Positions 52,730 through 61,852 of a DNA stretch of 64,000 bases are shown one piece after another; position 1 is the stretch's first letter; each line of letters starts with the position of its first letter. The stretch spans positions 744,001 through 808,000 of the forward strand of contig OZ245874.1 in assembly GCA_965229335.1 (NCBI GenBank). Direction: 5' to 3'. Made by a program: the position numbers and the translations under genes. Source of the DNA: JAFKFH01 sp017307375 (lineage in GTDB: Bacteria; Pseudomonadota; Alphaproteobacteria; Ferrovibrionales; Ferrovibrionaceae). A model generated the notes under the pieces. It saw only the letters and a list, made by a program, of their open reading frames with translations, had not been told where the DNA came from and ran no database searches.

Positions 52730-54319
52730 TCAGCGAATCTCTTTCAGGACCGCGTCGCGGTCAAGGGGCCGGCCGCCGCGCACCTGCTCGACCCGCCTGA
52801 CCAGCGGATCGACCTGGCGCGCCAGCAAGTCGACCTTGCGCGCCTCGAGGTCACGCTTCAGCACCTCGGCCTGTCCGGAAACGACGTTGTCCGGATAGTC
52901 GGCGGCGATGGCCAGCACGACGTCGACATAATAGCTGAGATTGTCGTCGAGGGCGCGCCGGTTCTGGGCCAGGCGATCCTCGACCTGCTTGCGCGTGTCG
53001 GCCGAGGCCGAGCCGAGCGTGGCCAGGGCCGCTTCCTGCGCCGCGATGACCCGCTTGTCGGCCGATAGCTTGTCGGCGACATAGGCGCCGACGCGCAGCG
53101 CGTTGACCGCGGCGCGGTCGCGCTGCTCGTTGCGGGTCTGGATCGAGGTCTTGATCACGGTCGACAGTGCCGCGATCCGCTTCTTGATCGCCGGATCCTC
53201 GACCGACTGCGCCAGCGCCTCGACCTCCTTGACCGGATCGTCCTGCGGTGCCGCGCCGGTCGTCGGCAGCGCCGCCCAGTCGGTGCGGATCTGGGCCAGG
53301 CGCTGCGGGCTCGGCAGGCTCGGCGATACCAGGGCGAGGCGGAATCCGGTGGTGGCCGAGCGGCGCTCGCCCTTCTTGTCCACGGGCGCGAATTCCTGGC
53401 GCGCTGCGCTGCGGATGTCCGCGGCTGGCGTGCGGTAGTCGCCGCCCTTGACCGTCTGGCCGCCAGCCTGGCCGTGCAGCCGCGACAGCTTGTTGAGGCG
53501 GAAGGGGTCCAGCACGAATTCGCCGGCATTGCCCAGCATGTCGTGCAGGCCCAGCGGGTTCGGCTTCAGCAGGCCGATGGCGTTGAGTTCGTTGTTGGCA
53601 GAGTCCGTGCCCTGGTACCAGACATAGCGGGCCATGCCCTCCGGCATCGGAAAGGCGTGGTCGACGAAGATCGAATCGGGCACGGCGGCGCCGCCACGCG
53701 CGGCATACTCCCATTCCGCTTCGGTCGGCAGCCGCAGGAAGGCGGGTGCGCCATCCTCGACCGGCAGGTCCTTGGCCGCATGGGCGACCAGCCAGTTCGA
53801 GTAGCGCGCCGCAAAGCCCACCGCCTCGGCCCAGGTCACCGACACCTTGGGCAGCCGGCTTTCCTCGCCGGGTTTGGCGCAGGGCTCGGCAAAGGCGTCG
53901 TACTGTCCGCTGGTGACTTCGTACTTGCCGAGCCAGTAGTAGCGCACGCCCTTGGCCTTCGGGTCGGTGAAACCGCCGGCGACATAGTCGGTTCGGGTAT
54001 TCTCGGCATAGGCGACCTTGTCGTCGGCGCCGCCGAGCTGGACGCGCCGGTCGCCCAAGGCGCCGTCGGCCGGAAGGTCGATCCGGCGAAAGGTCATCGC
54101 GCCCCCGCAGGGCATCGGCAGCACCAGGTCGCCGTCGGCCTTCTGCGGGTTGTAGAGCCGTTCGGGCCAGCGGTCCTGCGCCGAAGCCGCGGTCGCCAGC
54201 AAGGCTGCCGTCGTCAGCCCGGCGACCGCCGCGATCCAGCGAGGCACCGCGCCGCCGGCGACGTCCTCGCCCTGGATTCCCGCCTTCGCGGGAATGACGG
54301 GGTGGGAGTGTTCAGACAT
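52730..54319 (-). CDS. exported formylglycine-generating-enzyme-fold protein lacking catalytic cysteines
   Basis: This 529-residue protein has a signal peptide (about 26-48, WIAAVAGLTTAALLATAASA) preceded by 16 residues mostly encoded by a dispersed repeat (VIPAKAGIQ). The FGE/SUMF1 domain covers about 60-330: YYWLGKYEVTSGQYDAF, LPTEAEWEYAARGG, MLGNAGEFVLDPF, VKGGDYRT and ATTGFRLALV. No cysteine lies in the late part where the catalytic pair sits, so it is likely a binding (lectin-like) module. The C-terminal 200 residues are helical. The ATG at 54319 has a strong GGAGGAG site and overlaps the permease gene. Confidence 0.88.
   Translation of the reverse strand: MSEHSHPVIPAKAGIQGEDVAGGAVPRWIAAVAGLTTAALLATAASAQDRWPERLYNPQKADGDLVLPMPCGGAMTFRRIDLPADGALGDRRVQLGGADDKVAYAENTRTDYVAGGFTDPKAKGVRYYWLGKYEVTSGQYDAFAEPCAKPGEESRLPKVSVTWAEAVGFAARYSNWLVAHAAKDLPVEDGAPAFLRLPTEAEWEYAARGGAAVPDSIFVDHAFPMPEGMARYVWYQGTDSANNELNAIGLLKPNPLGLHDMLGNAGEFVLDPFRLNKLSRLHGQAGGQTVKGGDYRTPAADIRSAARQEFAPVDKKGERRSATTGFRLALVSPSLPSPQRLAQIRTDWAALPTTGAAPQDDPVKEVEALAQSVEDPAIKKRIAALSTVIKTSIQTRNEQRDRAAVNALRVGAYVADKLSADKRVIAAQEAALATLGSASADTRKQVEDRLAQNRRALDDNLSYYVDVVLAIAADYPDNVVSGQAEVLKRDLEARKVDLLARQVDPLVRRVEQVRGGRPLDRDAVLKEIR
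54271..54306. repeat. dispersed palindromic repeat of the VIPAKAGIQ type
   Basis: A near-perfect palindrome with arms ATTCCCGC (54276-54283) and GCGGGAAT (54288-54295) is flanked by CCTGG and GACGG. This core is a repeat found between genes in many proteobacteria. Read on the minus strand in this frame it codes for HPVIPAKAGIQ. Here it lies inside the 5' end of the FGE-fold gene. Confidence 0.85.
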
Positions 54320-55511
54320 CGCGCAGCTCCTCCGCGGGATCGACCCGGGCGGCGACCAGCCCGGCGGCCAGTCCCGGCAGGCAGGCCGTGGCCAAGGTTA
54401 TGACGATGATGGCGGCGATAGTTTGACCGGAAAGGCGACAGGCTGCCTCATTTGCGCCGAGGCTGGCGCCGAACAGGTCGTCTATTGCCGCCGCCGCGCC
54501 GGCATAGACGGCAAGGGCGATGACGATGCCTAGCGCCGCGACCGCGACCGCCTGGCCGACCGGCAGGGCGGCAAGCCAGGCGGGGCCATAGCCGCACAGC
54601 TTGAGGATGGCGAGATCGCGCCGCTTGCGGCGCAGGGCGGCGAACTGCCCGGCGGCGAGCGAGACCAGCAGCCCGCTGGCCGCAACCACGATGATCACGG
54701 CAAGAATCGCGCGCAACGAGCGGTCGAGGCCGAGGGTCGAGGCGATCTCGCCCTCCCGGGTCGCCACCGTGACCCCGGCTGCCCGCAGGTCGGCTGCCAG
54801 TTGCGGCACATCGTGGATCGAGCGGGCGTAGAGCCGGAACAGCGGATAGATCTCGGTCGTCGGCGCCGTGCCTTCGCCGGTCCAGCCCATCTCGGGCACG
54901 GCATGGCCGTCGCGATAGGCCTGGACGGCGGCGAGCAGCGGCAGCGAGACATAGGCCGAGACACCGGGGCTGCGCTCGGCCGGCACGATCGCGCGCACCC
55001 GCAGCGGAAAAGCCACCGGCTCGACACGGCCGCCCCGGGCGCGTTCGACACTGGCGGTCAGCCGGTCGCCCGGCCGGACGTTCAGCCGGCGCGCCGCCTC
55101 GGCACTGAGCGAGACCTGGTCCATGCCTTCGGCCAGGATGCCGCCGGCGGCGATCGGGTCGCCCGGCGCGGTCGGCAGCCACGCCACCCGCAGCGCCGCG
55201 TCGTCGGTACCGAGGTCGACCTGGCCGGCGATCGCGCGGGTCGAGGGCAGCAGGAAGGCGACGTCGGGGCGTGCCGACCATTGCCTGAACCAGGCGGCGT
55301 CAAAGCGATTGGCGCCGGTCACCTCGGGCAGGATCAGCCGCATCGCCGGGTCGGCGTCCATCCGGGCGATCAGGGTGCCGATGATCCCGGCGCGCAGGCC
55401 CAGCAGCACCATCAGCGGTACCAGCACGGCGGCCAGCGCCAGGGCCTGGCAGAACACCGCGACGCGGTCGTGGCGCAGATCGCCGGCCAGCAGGCGCAGC
55501 AACTGGCTCAT
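54312..55511 (-). CDS. FtsX-type ABC transporter permease
   Basis: This 399-residue inner-membrane protein has one helix near the N-terminus (about 20-45). A periplasmic domain of some 200 residues follows. The last three helices are within about 270-390 (AILAVIIVVAASGLLVSLAA, AVAVAALGIVIALAVYAG, IIVITLATACLPGLAAGL). The layout matches MacB/LolC/FtsX-type transporters, which act by mechanical motion rather than by a channel. The ATG overlaps the ATPase stop (ATGA). Confidence 0.9.
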   Translation of the reverse strand: MSQLLRLLAGDLRHDRVAVFCQALALAAVLVPLMVLLGLRAGIIGTLIARMDADPAMRLILPEVTGANRFDAAWFRQWSARPDVAFLLPSTRAIAGQVDLGTDDAALRVAWLPTAPGDPIAAGGILAEGMDQVSLSAEAARRLNVRPGDRLTASVERARGGRVEPVAFPLRVRAIVPAERSPGVSAYVSLPLLAAVQAYRDGHAVPEMGWTGEGTAPTTEIYPLFRLYARSIHDVPQLAADLRAAGVTVATREGEIASTLGLDRSLRAILAVIIVVAASGLLVSLAAGQFAALRRKRRDLAILKLCGYGPAWLAALPVGQAVAVAALGIVIALAVYAGAAAAIDDLFGASLGANEAACRLSGQTIAAIIVITLATACLPGLAAGLVAARVDPAEELRDV

Positions 55512-56191
55512 GCCGTGCCGTCCCAGGCGATGCGGGTGATGCCGTCCCCGGTCTCCGCGCGGATCAGTCGCAGGCCCGAGGCTTCGGCCAGTTCCGCGTC
55601 GTGCGTCACCACCAGCAACGTGGTGTCCTGCCGTGCCGCCAGGCCGTTCAGCAGCGCCATCGTCTCGGCCGCGCGGGCCGGATCGAGCGCGGCCGTCGGT
55701 TCGTCGGCGAGCACCAGTCGCGGTTCATGGGCCAGCGCGCGGGCCACGGCGACGCGCTGGCGCTCGCCGACCGACAGCTGCGCCGGGTGGCGATCGAGCA
55801 GCGGTTCCAGGCCCAGCACCGCGGCGATGTCTCGCGCCGGACCCCAGCCGGCAAGGCCGAGCAACCGGCGGCCCAACCGGATATTCTCGGCGACGCTGAG
55901 GAACGGCAGCAGCCCGCCGGTCTGCAGTACGTAGCCGACCTGCCGGCCCCGCCAGGCGGTCACCCCGCCGGCACCGGCGGCCCACAGGGCGACGAGGTCG
56001 GCACCGCCGACCATCAGCCGGTCGGCGCGGTCGGGGCGCAGGATCGCGGCCAGCAGATCGAGCGACGTGCTCTTGCCACAGCCCGACGGCCCGATCAGCG
56101 CCGCGCGCTCGCCGGCGCCCAGCAGCAGCCGCTCGATCGTGACGATCAGGCCGCCGCGCCGCTTTTCGACGCCGACCGCGTCGATCGTCAC
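55508..56191 (-). CDS. ABC transporter ATP-binding protein (LolD/MacB type)
   Basis: This 227-residue ATPase has Walker A GPSGCGKST (34-42), a Q-loop segment, the signature LSVGERQRV, Walker B LVLADEPTAALD and the switch histidine in VVTHDAEL. It should power the adjacent FtsX-type permease. The start is GTG, overlapping the stop of the VWA gene by 4 bases (GTGA). Confidence 0.93.
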   Translation of the reverse strand: MTIDAVGVEKRRGGLIVTIERLLLGAGERAALIGPSGCGKSTSLDLLAAILRPDRADRLMVGGADLVALWAAGAGGVTAWRGRQVGYVLQTGGLLPFLSVAENIRLGRRLLGLAGWGPARDIAAVLGLEPLLDRHPAQLSVGERQRVAVARALAHEPRLVLADEPTAALDPARAAETMALLNGLAARQDTTLLVVTHDAELAEASGLRLIRAETGDGITRIAWDGTA

Positions 56192-58113
56192 GGCAGGCTG
56201 TCGATCGGCACCGGGAAGACGGCGTCGCCCGCGGCGGCCGCGGGCGTCAGCCTGACCCAGCGATCGACGTCGTCGTGAAAGCGCTGGTAGAGCGCGATCT
56301 TCGACTTGATCTCGTCGATCACGGCCTGCTGCTCGCCGACGCCCATGCGGGTCCAGCTGTCCTCGTCCAGCGCCATCAGCTTCGACTGGTAGGGCAGGCC
56401 GTCGAGATACTCGCCCAGCAGCCCGGCCTGCTCGAGGTTGCGGGCCTGGCCCTGGCCGATGCGGGCGGGGTCGCGGCCCATCGCGGCGGCGGCCGAGCGG
56501 AGCTGGTTGAAGAAGTCGCCGGGCTGCAACTGCGACTTCTCGCCGGCATCGACGATGCGCTTAAGCGTCGCCTGCAGGTCGCTCAACTGGTTCTTGGTCA
56601 GCAGCACCCGCACGCTGAACGCCGCGATGTCGGGCTTGGCGAAGTCGCGGTCGGCCGCCCAGGCCTCGAACATCGACGGCGCCCTGGTGCCCTGGACCTG
56701 GCCGAGATAGGCCAGCCTCATGGCCAGCCCGACCGCCTCGGTCGCCTGGGCAAGCTTCGGGTCGGCGCCGGCCGGCGCCTGCGCCGGGGTCGCATCCGGC
56801 GCCCCGGCCTTGCGCACCTGCTCGGCCAGCAGGCTCGCCAGTTCGCCGACGCTGCGCTTCAGCGCCGTCTGGTCGCCGCCCGGCACGGGGAAGTAGAGCG
56901 CGCCGACGCCGGGCCAGGCGGTCAGCCGCTCGTACTGCGCCTTGGCGGTGGCGTGGTCGCCCTTGCCTTCCGGCGTCTGCAGATGCAGCACGTAGAGGGC
57001 GACGCGATTTTCCTGGGCCAGCTGGCGCAGCTGGTCGGTCGACAGGCCGGTGGTCGACAGCGGCGAATTGCCCTCGCGCGCGCTGGCATCGGTGATCAGG
57101 ATGACGAAGCGCCCGCCGAACGAATCCCAGTCCAGCGTGCGGATCGCATGGTCGAGGCCGGCATAGGCATCCTCGGCGAAGGCCCGGGTCGAGATCTCCG
57201 AGGCCTTCACGCCCTCGACCGCCTTGACGAAGGTGTCTCGGGTCGAGACCTCGTTGGGGTCGGCGAAGGTCTTGGCGAGATATTCGATGCCCTTCACCTT
57301 GGCCGGATCGTCGCGATAGCCGATCATGCCGAAGCGCACGCGGTCGTTCAGCCTGGCGGCCTCGATGCGTTGCAGCACCTCGGCCACCGCCTCGCGCGTG
57401 CGGTCGATATAAGGCTGCATCGACGAGGAGGCGTCGATGACGAAGACGACGCCGGAGCGGAACTTGTCCAGCCCCTGGTCTGGGTTGACCCGCTGGCTGA
57501 CCACCGGGGCGGCGGCCTCCCTGGTCACCGAGGCGATGCGCACCGTGCGAACGCGGAAACCCGACGGCAGCATCGCCGTCTTGGCCTCCAGGATCGGCAG
57601 CAGGTAGAACTGCTTCTGCAGGTCGACGGCGTTTTCCGGCTCGATCGAGATGATCGGGCTGTCGGCCGGGACCTTGTTGTCGCTGGCCTGCTGGCGCAAC
57701 GGCGCCGCTGCCTGGCCGGGTTTCTCGGCGTTCAGCACCGTCATCAGCCCGTCGCGATCCTTGAAGAACAGGACGCGGTCGCGGCCGGCCGGGTTGGCGA
57801 AGGCCATCACCAGCGTATGGCGCCACGGGATGGTATCGGCCTCGGCGATGAAGCCTTGCGTCTTGCCGTCGGACCCGCCGCCGACCTCGACGAAGCCGTC
57901 CTTCCGGCCATAGACGAACAGCACCGACATCGGCGGCAGCGCCTTGCCGTCGGTCGCGCCCGGTGCCGTCACCAGCTTCGCCTCCGGCCGGGTCAGCACC
58001 TTCTGGTACAGCGTCGTCTTGCCTTCGATCAGCAGCGGTGCGCGGGTCTGGGCCGCGGCCGGCAGGGCGCACAGCAGGGCCAGGCCCAAGGCGCCGAAAA
58101 TCGTCCTGATCAT
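56188..58113 (-). CDS. exported von Willebrand factor A domain protein
   Basis: This 641-residue protein has a signal peptide (IFGALGLALLCALPAAAQ). The vWA domain spans about 220-420, with a metal-dependent adhesion motif DASSS (Asp227 onward) and later TDASAREG. The N-terminal 200 residues look SH3-like (VLFVYGRKDGFVEVG) and the C-terminal third is helical. It is probably periplasmic and binds a protein partner through metal-bridged contact. AGGAGG lies 10-15 bases before the ATG at 58113. Longer readings to 58281 are not supported. Confidence 0.9.
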   Translation of the reverse strand: MIRTIFGALGLALLCALPAAAQTRAPLLIEGKTTLYQKVLTRPEAKLVTAPGATDGKALPPMSVLFVYGRKDGFVEVGGGSDGKTQGFIAEADTIPWRHTLVMAFANPAGRDRVLFFKDRDGLMTVLNAEKPGQAAAPLRQQASDNKVPADSPIISIEPENAVDLQKQFYLLPILEAKTAMLPSGFRVRTVRIASVTREAAAPVVSQRVNPDQGLDKFRSGVVFVIDASSSMQPYIDRTREAVAEVLQRIEAARLNDRVRFGMIGYRDDPAKVKGIEYLAKTFADPNEVSTRDTFVKAVEGVKASEISTRAFAEDAYAGLDHAIRTLDWDSFGGRFVILITDASAREGNSPLSTTGLSTDQLRQLAQENRVALYVLHLQTPEGKGDHATAKAQYERLTAWPGVGALYFPVPGGDQTALKRSVGELASLLAEQVRKAGAPDATPAQAPAGADPKLAQATEAVGLAMRLAYLGQVQGTRAPSMFEAWAADRDFAKPDIAAFSVRVLLTKNQLSDLQATLKRIVDAGEKSQLQPGDFFNQLRSAAAAMGRDPARIGQGQARNLEQAGLLGEYLDGLPYQSKLMALDEDSWTRMGVGEQQAVIDEIKSKIALYQRFHDDVDRWVRLTPAAAAGDAVFPVPIDSLP

Positions 58114-59192
58114 TGTCCCAGCGCCTCCTTCGCCCTGGCATGGCCCTGTTCGGCCGCCTTGCGTAACCAGCCGACCGCCTGTTCGGGTCCATCGGCACCG
58201 TCGGTCTTGCCGCTTTTCAGCACCATGCCCAGGCGATACTGCGCCTCGGCATTCCCGGCCTCGGCGGCGCGCCGATACCAACTCGCTGCCTGGTCGGCAT
58301 TGGGGGCCGGCAGCGGGCTGGTTTCCTTGCTCCAGGTCGCGGGGTCGTAGAAACCGCCGACCAGCACGGCAGCCTCGGCATCGCCCTTTTCACCGGCGGC
58401 ACGGAACAGCAGGAAGGCGCCGTCGAGATCCCCGGCAGCCAGATGTTCCTTGCCCAGGGCCAGCGCGTCGGCGGCGGCCGGGTCGGCGGCCAGCGCCTTG
58501 CGCGCGGCATCGAGCGTCCGTGCGGGCGGTGCGGCAGCCGGGGCCGGCGCGGCGGGCGCCGCCGGCGCCTCGGCCACCGGCGCGGCCGGACGGTTGAGCC
58601 ACCACCAGGCACCGCCGCCGATCGCGGCCAGCAGCACGACCACGCCGAGGATCAGCCCGACCGGCACGCCGCCCTTCCCCGCTGCCGCGGCCGGTGCCGC
58701 GGGCCGGCGCGGCTCGATGACCAGCTCGGGGGCCGCCGCAGGTGCTGCCGTTGCTGCCGGCGCGGGCGCCGCGGGGGCTGGCGCGGGCGGCGGTTCGGGA
58801 ACCGCCACTGCGGCCATGCCCCAGCCTTTCGGCGGCGTGCTCGGCACCCGCAGCGCGATGCCCAGTAGCGGGGCCTTGGCCGACTGGCCTGCCGCATCGC
58901 GCAGCGCCAAGATATAGGGCTGGTTGGCGCGCAGGTGGAACGTGGTCGCGGGATCGAGGCCCAGCACGACCCCATCGCCGTCGTGCCGCAGCACCGGGGG
59001 GCGGAACCAGAATTCGGCCGACCCCCAGGGCCTGGTCTCGTCACGCGGATCGAGATGCATCTGGCTGCCGGCCGCGGGCAGCGCCAGGCAGATCTCGACA
59101 TCCCCGCCGATCACCCCCAGCCGTGCCAGATGCAGCTCGGCATGGCCTGCCGGCATCTCGGTGGTCTGGACCAGCCGCGCCTGCATGATCAC
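58110..59192 (-). CDS. membrane-anchored SEL1/TPR-repeat protein
   Basis: This 360-residue protein starts with a compact N-terminal domain (1-115) of beta strands. A Pro/Ala-rich linker follows, then one membrane helix (about 176-198, VPVGLILGVVVLLAAIGGGA). A second linker leads to SEL1-like repeats (about 250-358: AFLLFRAAGEKGDAEAAVLV, ASWYRRAAEAGNAEAQYRLG, AVGWLRKAAEQGHARAKEAL). The membrane helix could bridge the cytosolic SrfC-like NTPase and the exported partners. The start is GTG at 59192 (GTGA overlap); the ATG at 59186 is an alternative. Its stop overlaps the VWA start (ATGA). Confidence 0.88.
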   Translation of the reverse strand: MIMQARLVQTTEMPAGHAELHLARLGVIGGDVEICLALPAAGSQMHLDPRDETRPWGSAEFWFRPPVLRHDGDGVVLGLDPATTFHLRANQPYILALRDAAGQSAKAPLLGIALRVPSTPPKGWGMAAVAVPEPPPAPAPAAPAPAATAAPAAAPELVIEPRRPAAPAAAAGKGGVPVGLILGVVVLLAAIGGGAWWWLNRPAAPVAEAPAAPAAPAPAAAPPARTLDAARKALAADPAAADALALGKEHLAAGDLDGAFLLFRAAGEKGDAEAAVLVGGFYDPATWSKETSPLPAPNADQAASWYRRAAEAGNAEAQYRLGMVLKSGKTDGADGPEQAVGWLRKAAEQGHARAKEALGQ

Positions 59193-61852
59193 GCCGCCCG
59201 CATCGATTGCGGATCGATGCTGTCGAGAATCCGGCCCAGCTGGGCATTCTGGACCGCGTCGATCTCGCGTCCGCCATCATGCCCGGCATTGTCGAGCGCG
59301 ACCTGGCGCAGGCCGGTCACCCAGTCGATGAAGTAGTCGGCCTCGAGCGGCCGGCGCCGGGCTTCCAGTTCGGGCAGGTCATCGAAGGGCCGCGGGCCGG
59401 CGAAGACCGGCCGGCGATTGCGCACCTTCGGCCGCACGGCCGGGTCCATGCCGGCGAAGCCGAGCAGGCCGACGAAGTCGTTCAGGGCGGTCGCGGCGAT
59501 GCCGACGGCGCGGTCGGCCGCTTCCTCCCAGCGGATATGGGCGGCCTGGATCGTCCGCACCCGCTGCGCGATCTCGTGGCCCAATCCCTGGCGGTTGGCC
59601 GCCACGATCAGCTCGGCCACCAGCGCGTCGACCAGACGGGCGGGCAGGCCGATGGTCTCCAGCACCGATGCCGCCTGGCCGATCCGCCTCAGCTTTTCGG
59701 TCCACAGGTTCATCACGTCGCGGGCGAACAGCGCCGGGCGGTCGCTGGCCGGCACGGCGGGCGCGGCCGCGGGTGCGTCGCCTTCGTCGTCATCCCACAG
59801 GCTGCGCCGTTTCGTCGCCGGCGGCGGCGGGGCGGCCTCGATCTTCAGCGCGGCGACGTTGAGGAATGTCTCCCTGACCTCGCGCTCGCGCAGCCGCAGA
59901 TGGTCGAGCAGCCGGGTGAACGGCCGGAAGCCTTGACCTTCCGAGAGTTCGTAGAGATCGTCCAGCAGAACCTTGATCGCCTCGTCCTTCTGGCGGCGGC
60001 CGGCATCGTCGTCGGCATGGTGGAAGCGGCGCAGCAGGTCACGCAGGGTGCGGGCCTGCTCGATCACCCGCTCGCCGATCTGGCGGGTCTTCAGCTCGGC
60101 GTCGAGCGTGGAGGTCAGCCGTTGGACCAGGAACGAGATGCCGCCGTCATTGGGGGCGAAGGCGGCGTTCCATACCGCCTCGCGGTCGGCGAAATGCCGG
60201 GCGCAGAGGTCCGATGCCATGAACGCGTCGCGATATTCCCTGATCAGCGTCGCCTTGCCCGGGGCCGGGCCGGCCTCGACCAGATGCTCGCTGCCATCGG
60301 GCAGCCGGCGGATTTCGGCGTAGTCGATGATGTGTTCCTGCTTCATGCCGGGATTGCGCAGGAACAGCGTGTTGGCGAACGGCTTGCCGTCCCAGTTGTC
60401 GGGCCATTTCGAATGGCCGTACGGTTCGATGAACGAGGCGAACAGGCGGCGGTCCCACTTGGCGCGCCGCGCGTCCGAGGTCTCGCCGCCCTTTTCGATG
60501 AATTCGAGGTCGAATTTGGTCAGGACCAGGAACAGGGCGTTGCGCAGGCCGGCGCGCTGCTCCGGCTCCGGCCCGTGGGTCAGGTCGATCCAGCCCTTGA
60601 CCATCGCGGCCAGGTCCTTCACCTCGGCCGGATTGTTGGGCATGCACAGCAACATGGAGGTGAGCTCGCGCTCCTCGGTGAAGCGCTGGAACAGATAGGC
60701 GATCTTGCCACGCAGGAACAGGCCGCGCACCTGCTGGCCGCGCTCGGCCTCGTCTGTCGCCATCGCCAGCATCTTCTCGCGCGAGCGGGCGCCGGGGAAA
60801 TCCAGCAGATCCGTGGTGCGCATGAAGTCCCAGGCCGTCTCGGTCACCGAGATCTTGAGCTCGGCGACCAGCGCGGCAAGCTGGGCGCGCGGCAGGGCCG
60901 CGGTGGCACCACCGGCCGCCGGGCGGACCTCGATGCGGTCGGCCTCGTCATCGGCGGTCTGCAGCCGCTTCAGCGTGAAGACGTCGATGATGCTGCGCTC
61001 GCGCGGGACCAGCGCGGTGATGGCGGCCCGCGCCTCCGGCGCGTGAGCCAGCCGGTCGAGGCCCGTGGCCAGATGCAGGAACAGCCGGGTCAGGTCGGCG
61101 ATGCCGCCCCATAGCGGGGCATAGAGCGCCGCGCGCGCGTCGAGCGGCAGCCGGCCGCCCAGCCGGATCAGCGCTTCCCAGTAGCCGGTCTGGCGGAACA
61201 CCTCGATGCGCGACCGGAAATAGCGTTCGAAATATTCGCCCAGGTCGAACATCACGATTTCGTCGAGATGCGCGACCGGGGTTCCGGCCGCCGCCTCGGC
61301 GGCAGCGATCACGCCGCGGATCGCCGCGGCGTCGGGCGGCACCAAGGTCTGGTTGTTCGCGTCGAAATCGGAGAAATAGGCATTGGCCAGGATCTTGACC
61401 AGATCGGTCTCGGACAACAGGCGCAGCTCGACCGGAAAGGCTTGGTCGGCGGCCGAGGGCGTGGTGGTGAAGCGGGTGACGAGGCCGGTCGATTCGCGAT
61501 CGCCGGGCGGGTTGATGTCGCGCAGGAAATCTTTCCGGTCGCCGGCAAAATTGCAGGTCAGGCTTTCGCCCGGCCGGCGCGCCAGGGCCGAGACGAGATA
61601 GGATTTGCCCGCCTGGCTTGGCCCGAACACGCCGACGCAGACCCGGCGGTCGGCGGCGCCGGCCAGCTTGCGCGACAGGTTCTCGGCCTGGCGTGTCGCG
61701 TTGATCAGCGCCTGGGACTGGTTGGCGACGCTGGGCGCCGTCGCCTGCACGGCCTTGACCCAGCCGCGCGCCTCGGAGGCGCCCTGGCCCAGCCGCCGGA
61801 CCGCCTGTACCAGCTTGTCGTTGGTCATCATGGCCGATGCATCCCCGCTCAC
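59189..61852 (-). CDS. SrfC-like P-loop protein
   Basis: This protein of about 887 residues matches the SrfC family (also called putative virulence factor). The N-terminus carries a helical segment, then VCVGVFGPSQAGKSYLVSAL with the P-loop at 77-84. The following region resembles a dynamin-like GTPase; the aspartate-containing DLLDFPGARSREKM could be the switch/DxxG part. The last 400 residues are mostly helical. No signal peptide or membrane span is seen, so it is probably cytoplasmic. The start is GTG at 61852, overlapping the srfB-like stop; the ATG at 61831 is possible. Confidence 0.85.
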   Translation of the reverse strand: MSGDASAMMTNDKLVQAVRRLGQGASEARGWVKAVQATAPSVANQSQALINATRQAENLSRKLAGAADRRVCVGVFGPSQAGKSYLVSALARRPGESLTCNFAGDRKDFLRDINPPGDRESTGLVTRFTTTPSAADQAFPVELRLLSETDLVKILANAYFSDFDANNQTLVPPDAAAIRGVIAAAEAAAGTPVAHLDEIVMFDLGEYFERYFRSRIEVFRQTGYWEALIRLGGRLPLDARAALYAPLWGGIADLTRLFLHLATGLDRLAHAPEARAAITALVPRERSIIDVFTLKRLQTADDEADRIEVRPAAGGATAALPRAQLAALVAELKISVTETAWDFMRTTDLLDFPGARSREKMLAMATDEAERGQQVRGLFLRGKIAYLFQRFTEERELTSMLLCMPNNPAEVKDLAAMVKGWIDLTHGPEPEQRAGLRNALFLVLTKFDLEFIEKGGETSDARRAKWDRRLFASFIEPYGHSKWPDNWDGKPFANTLFLRNPGMKQEHIIDYAEIRRLPDGSEHLVEAGPAPGKATLIREYRDAFMASDLCARHFADREAVWNAAFAPNDGGISFLVQRLTSTLDAELKTRQIGERVIEQARTLRDLLRRFHHADDDAGRRQKDEAIKVLLDDLYELSEGQGFRPFTRLLDHLRLREREVRETFLNVAALKIEAAPPPPATKRRSLWDDDEGDAPAAAPAVPASDRPALFARDVMNLWTEKLRRIGQAASVLETIGLPARLVDALVAELIVAANRQGLGHEIAQRVRTIQAAHIRWEEAADRAVGIAATALNDFVGLLGFAGMDPAVRPKVRNRRPVFAGPRPFDDLPELEARRRPLEADYFIDWVTGLRQVALDNAGHDGGREIDAVQNAQLGRILDSIDPQSMRAA

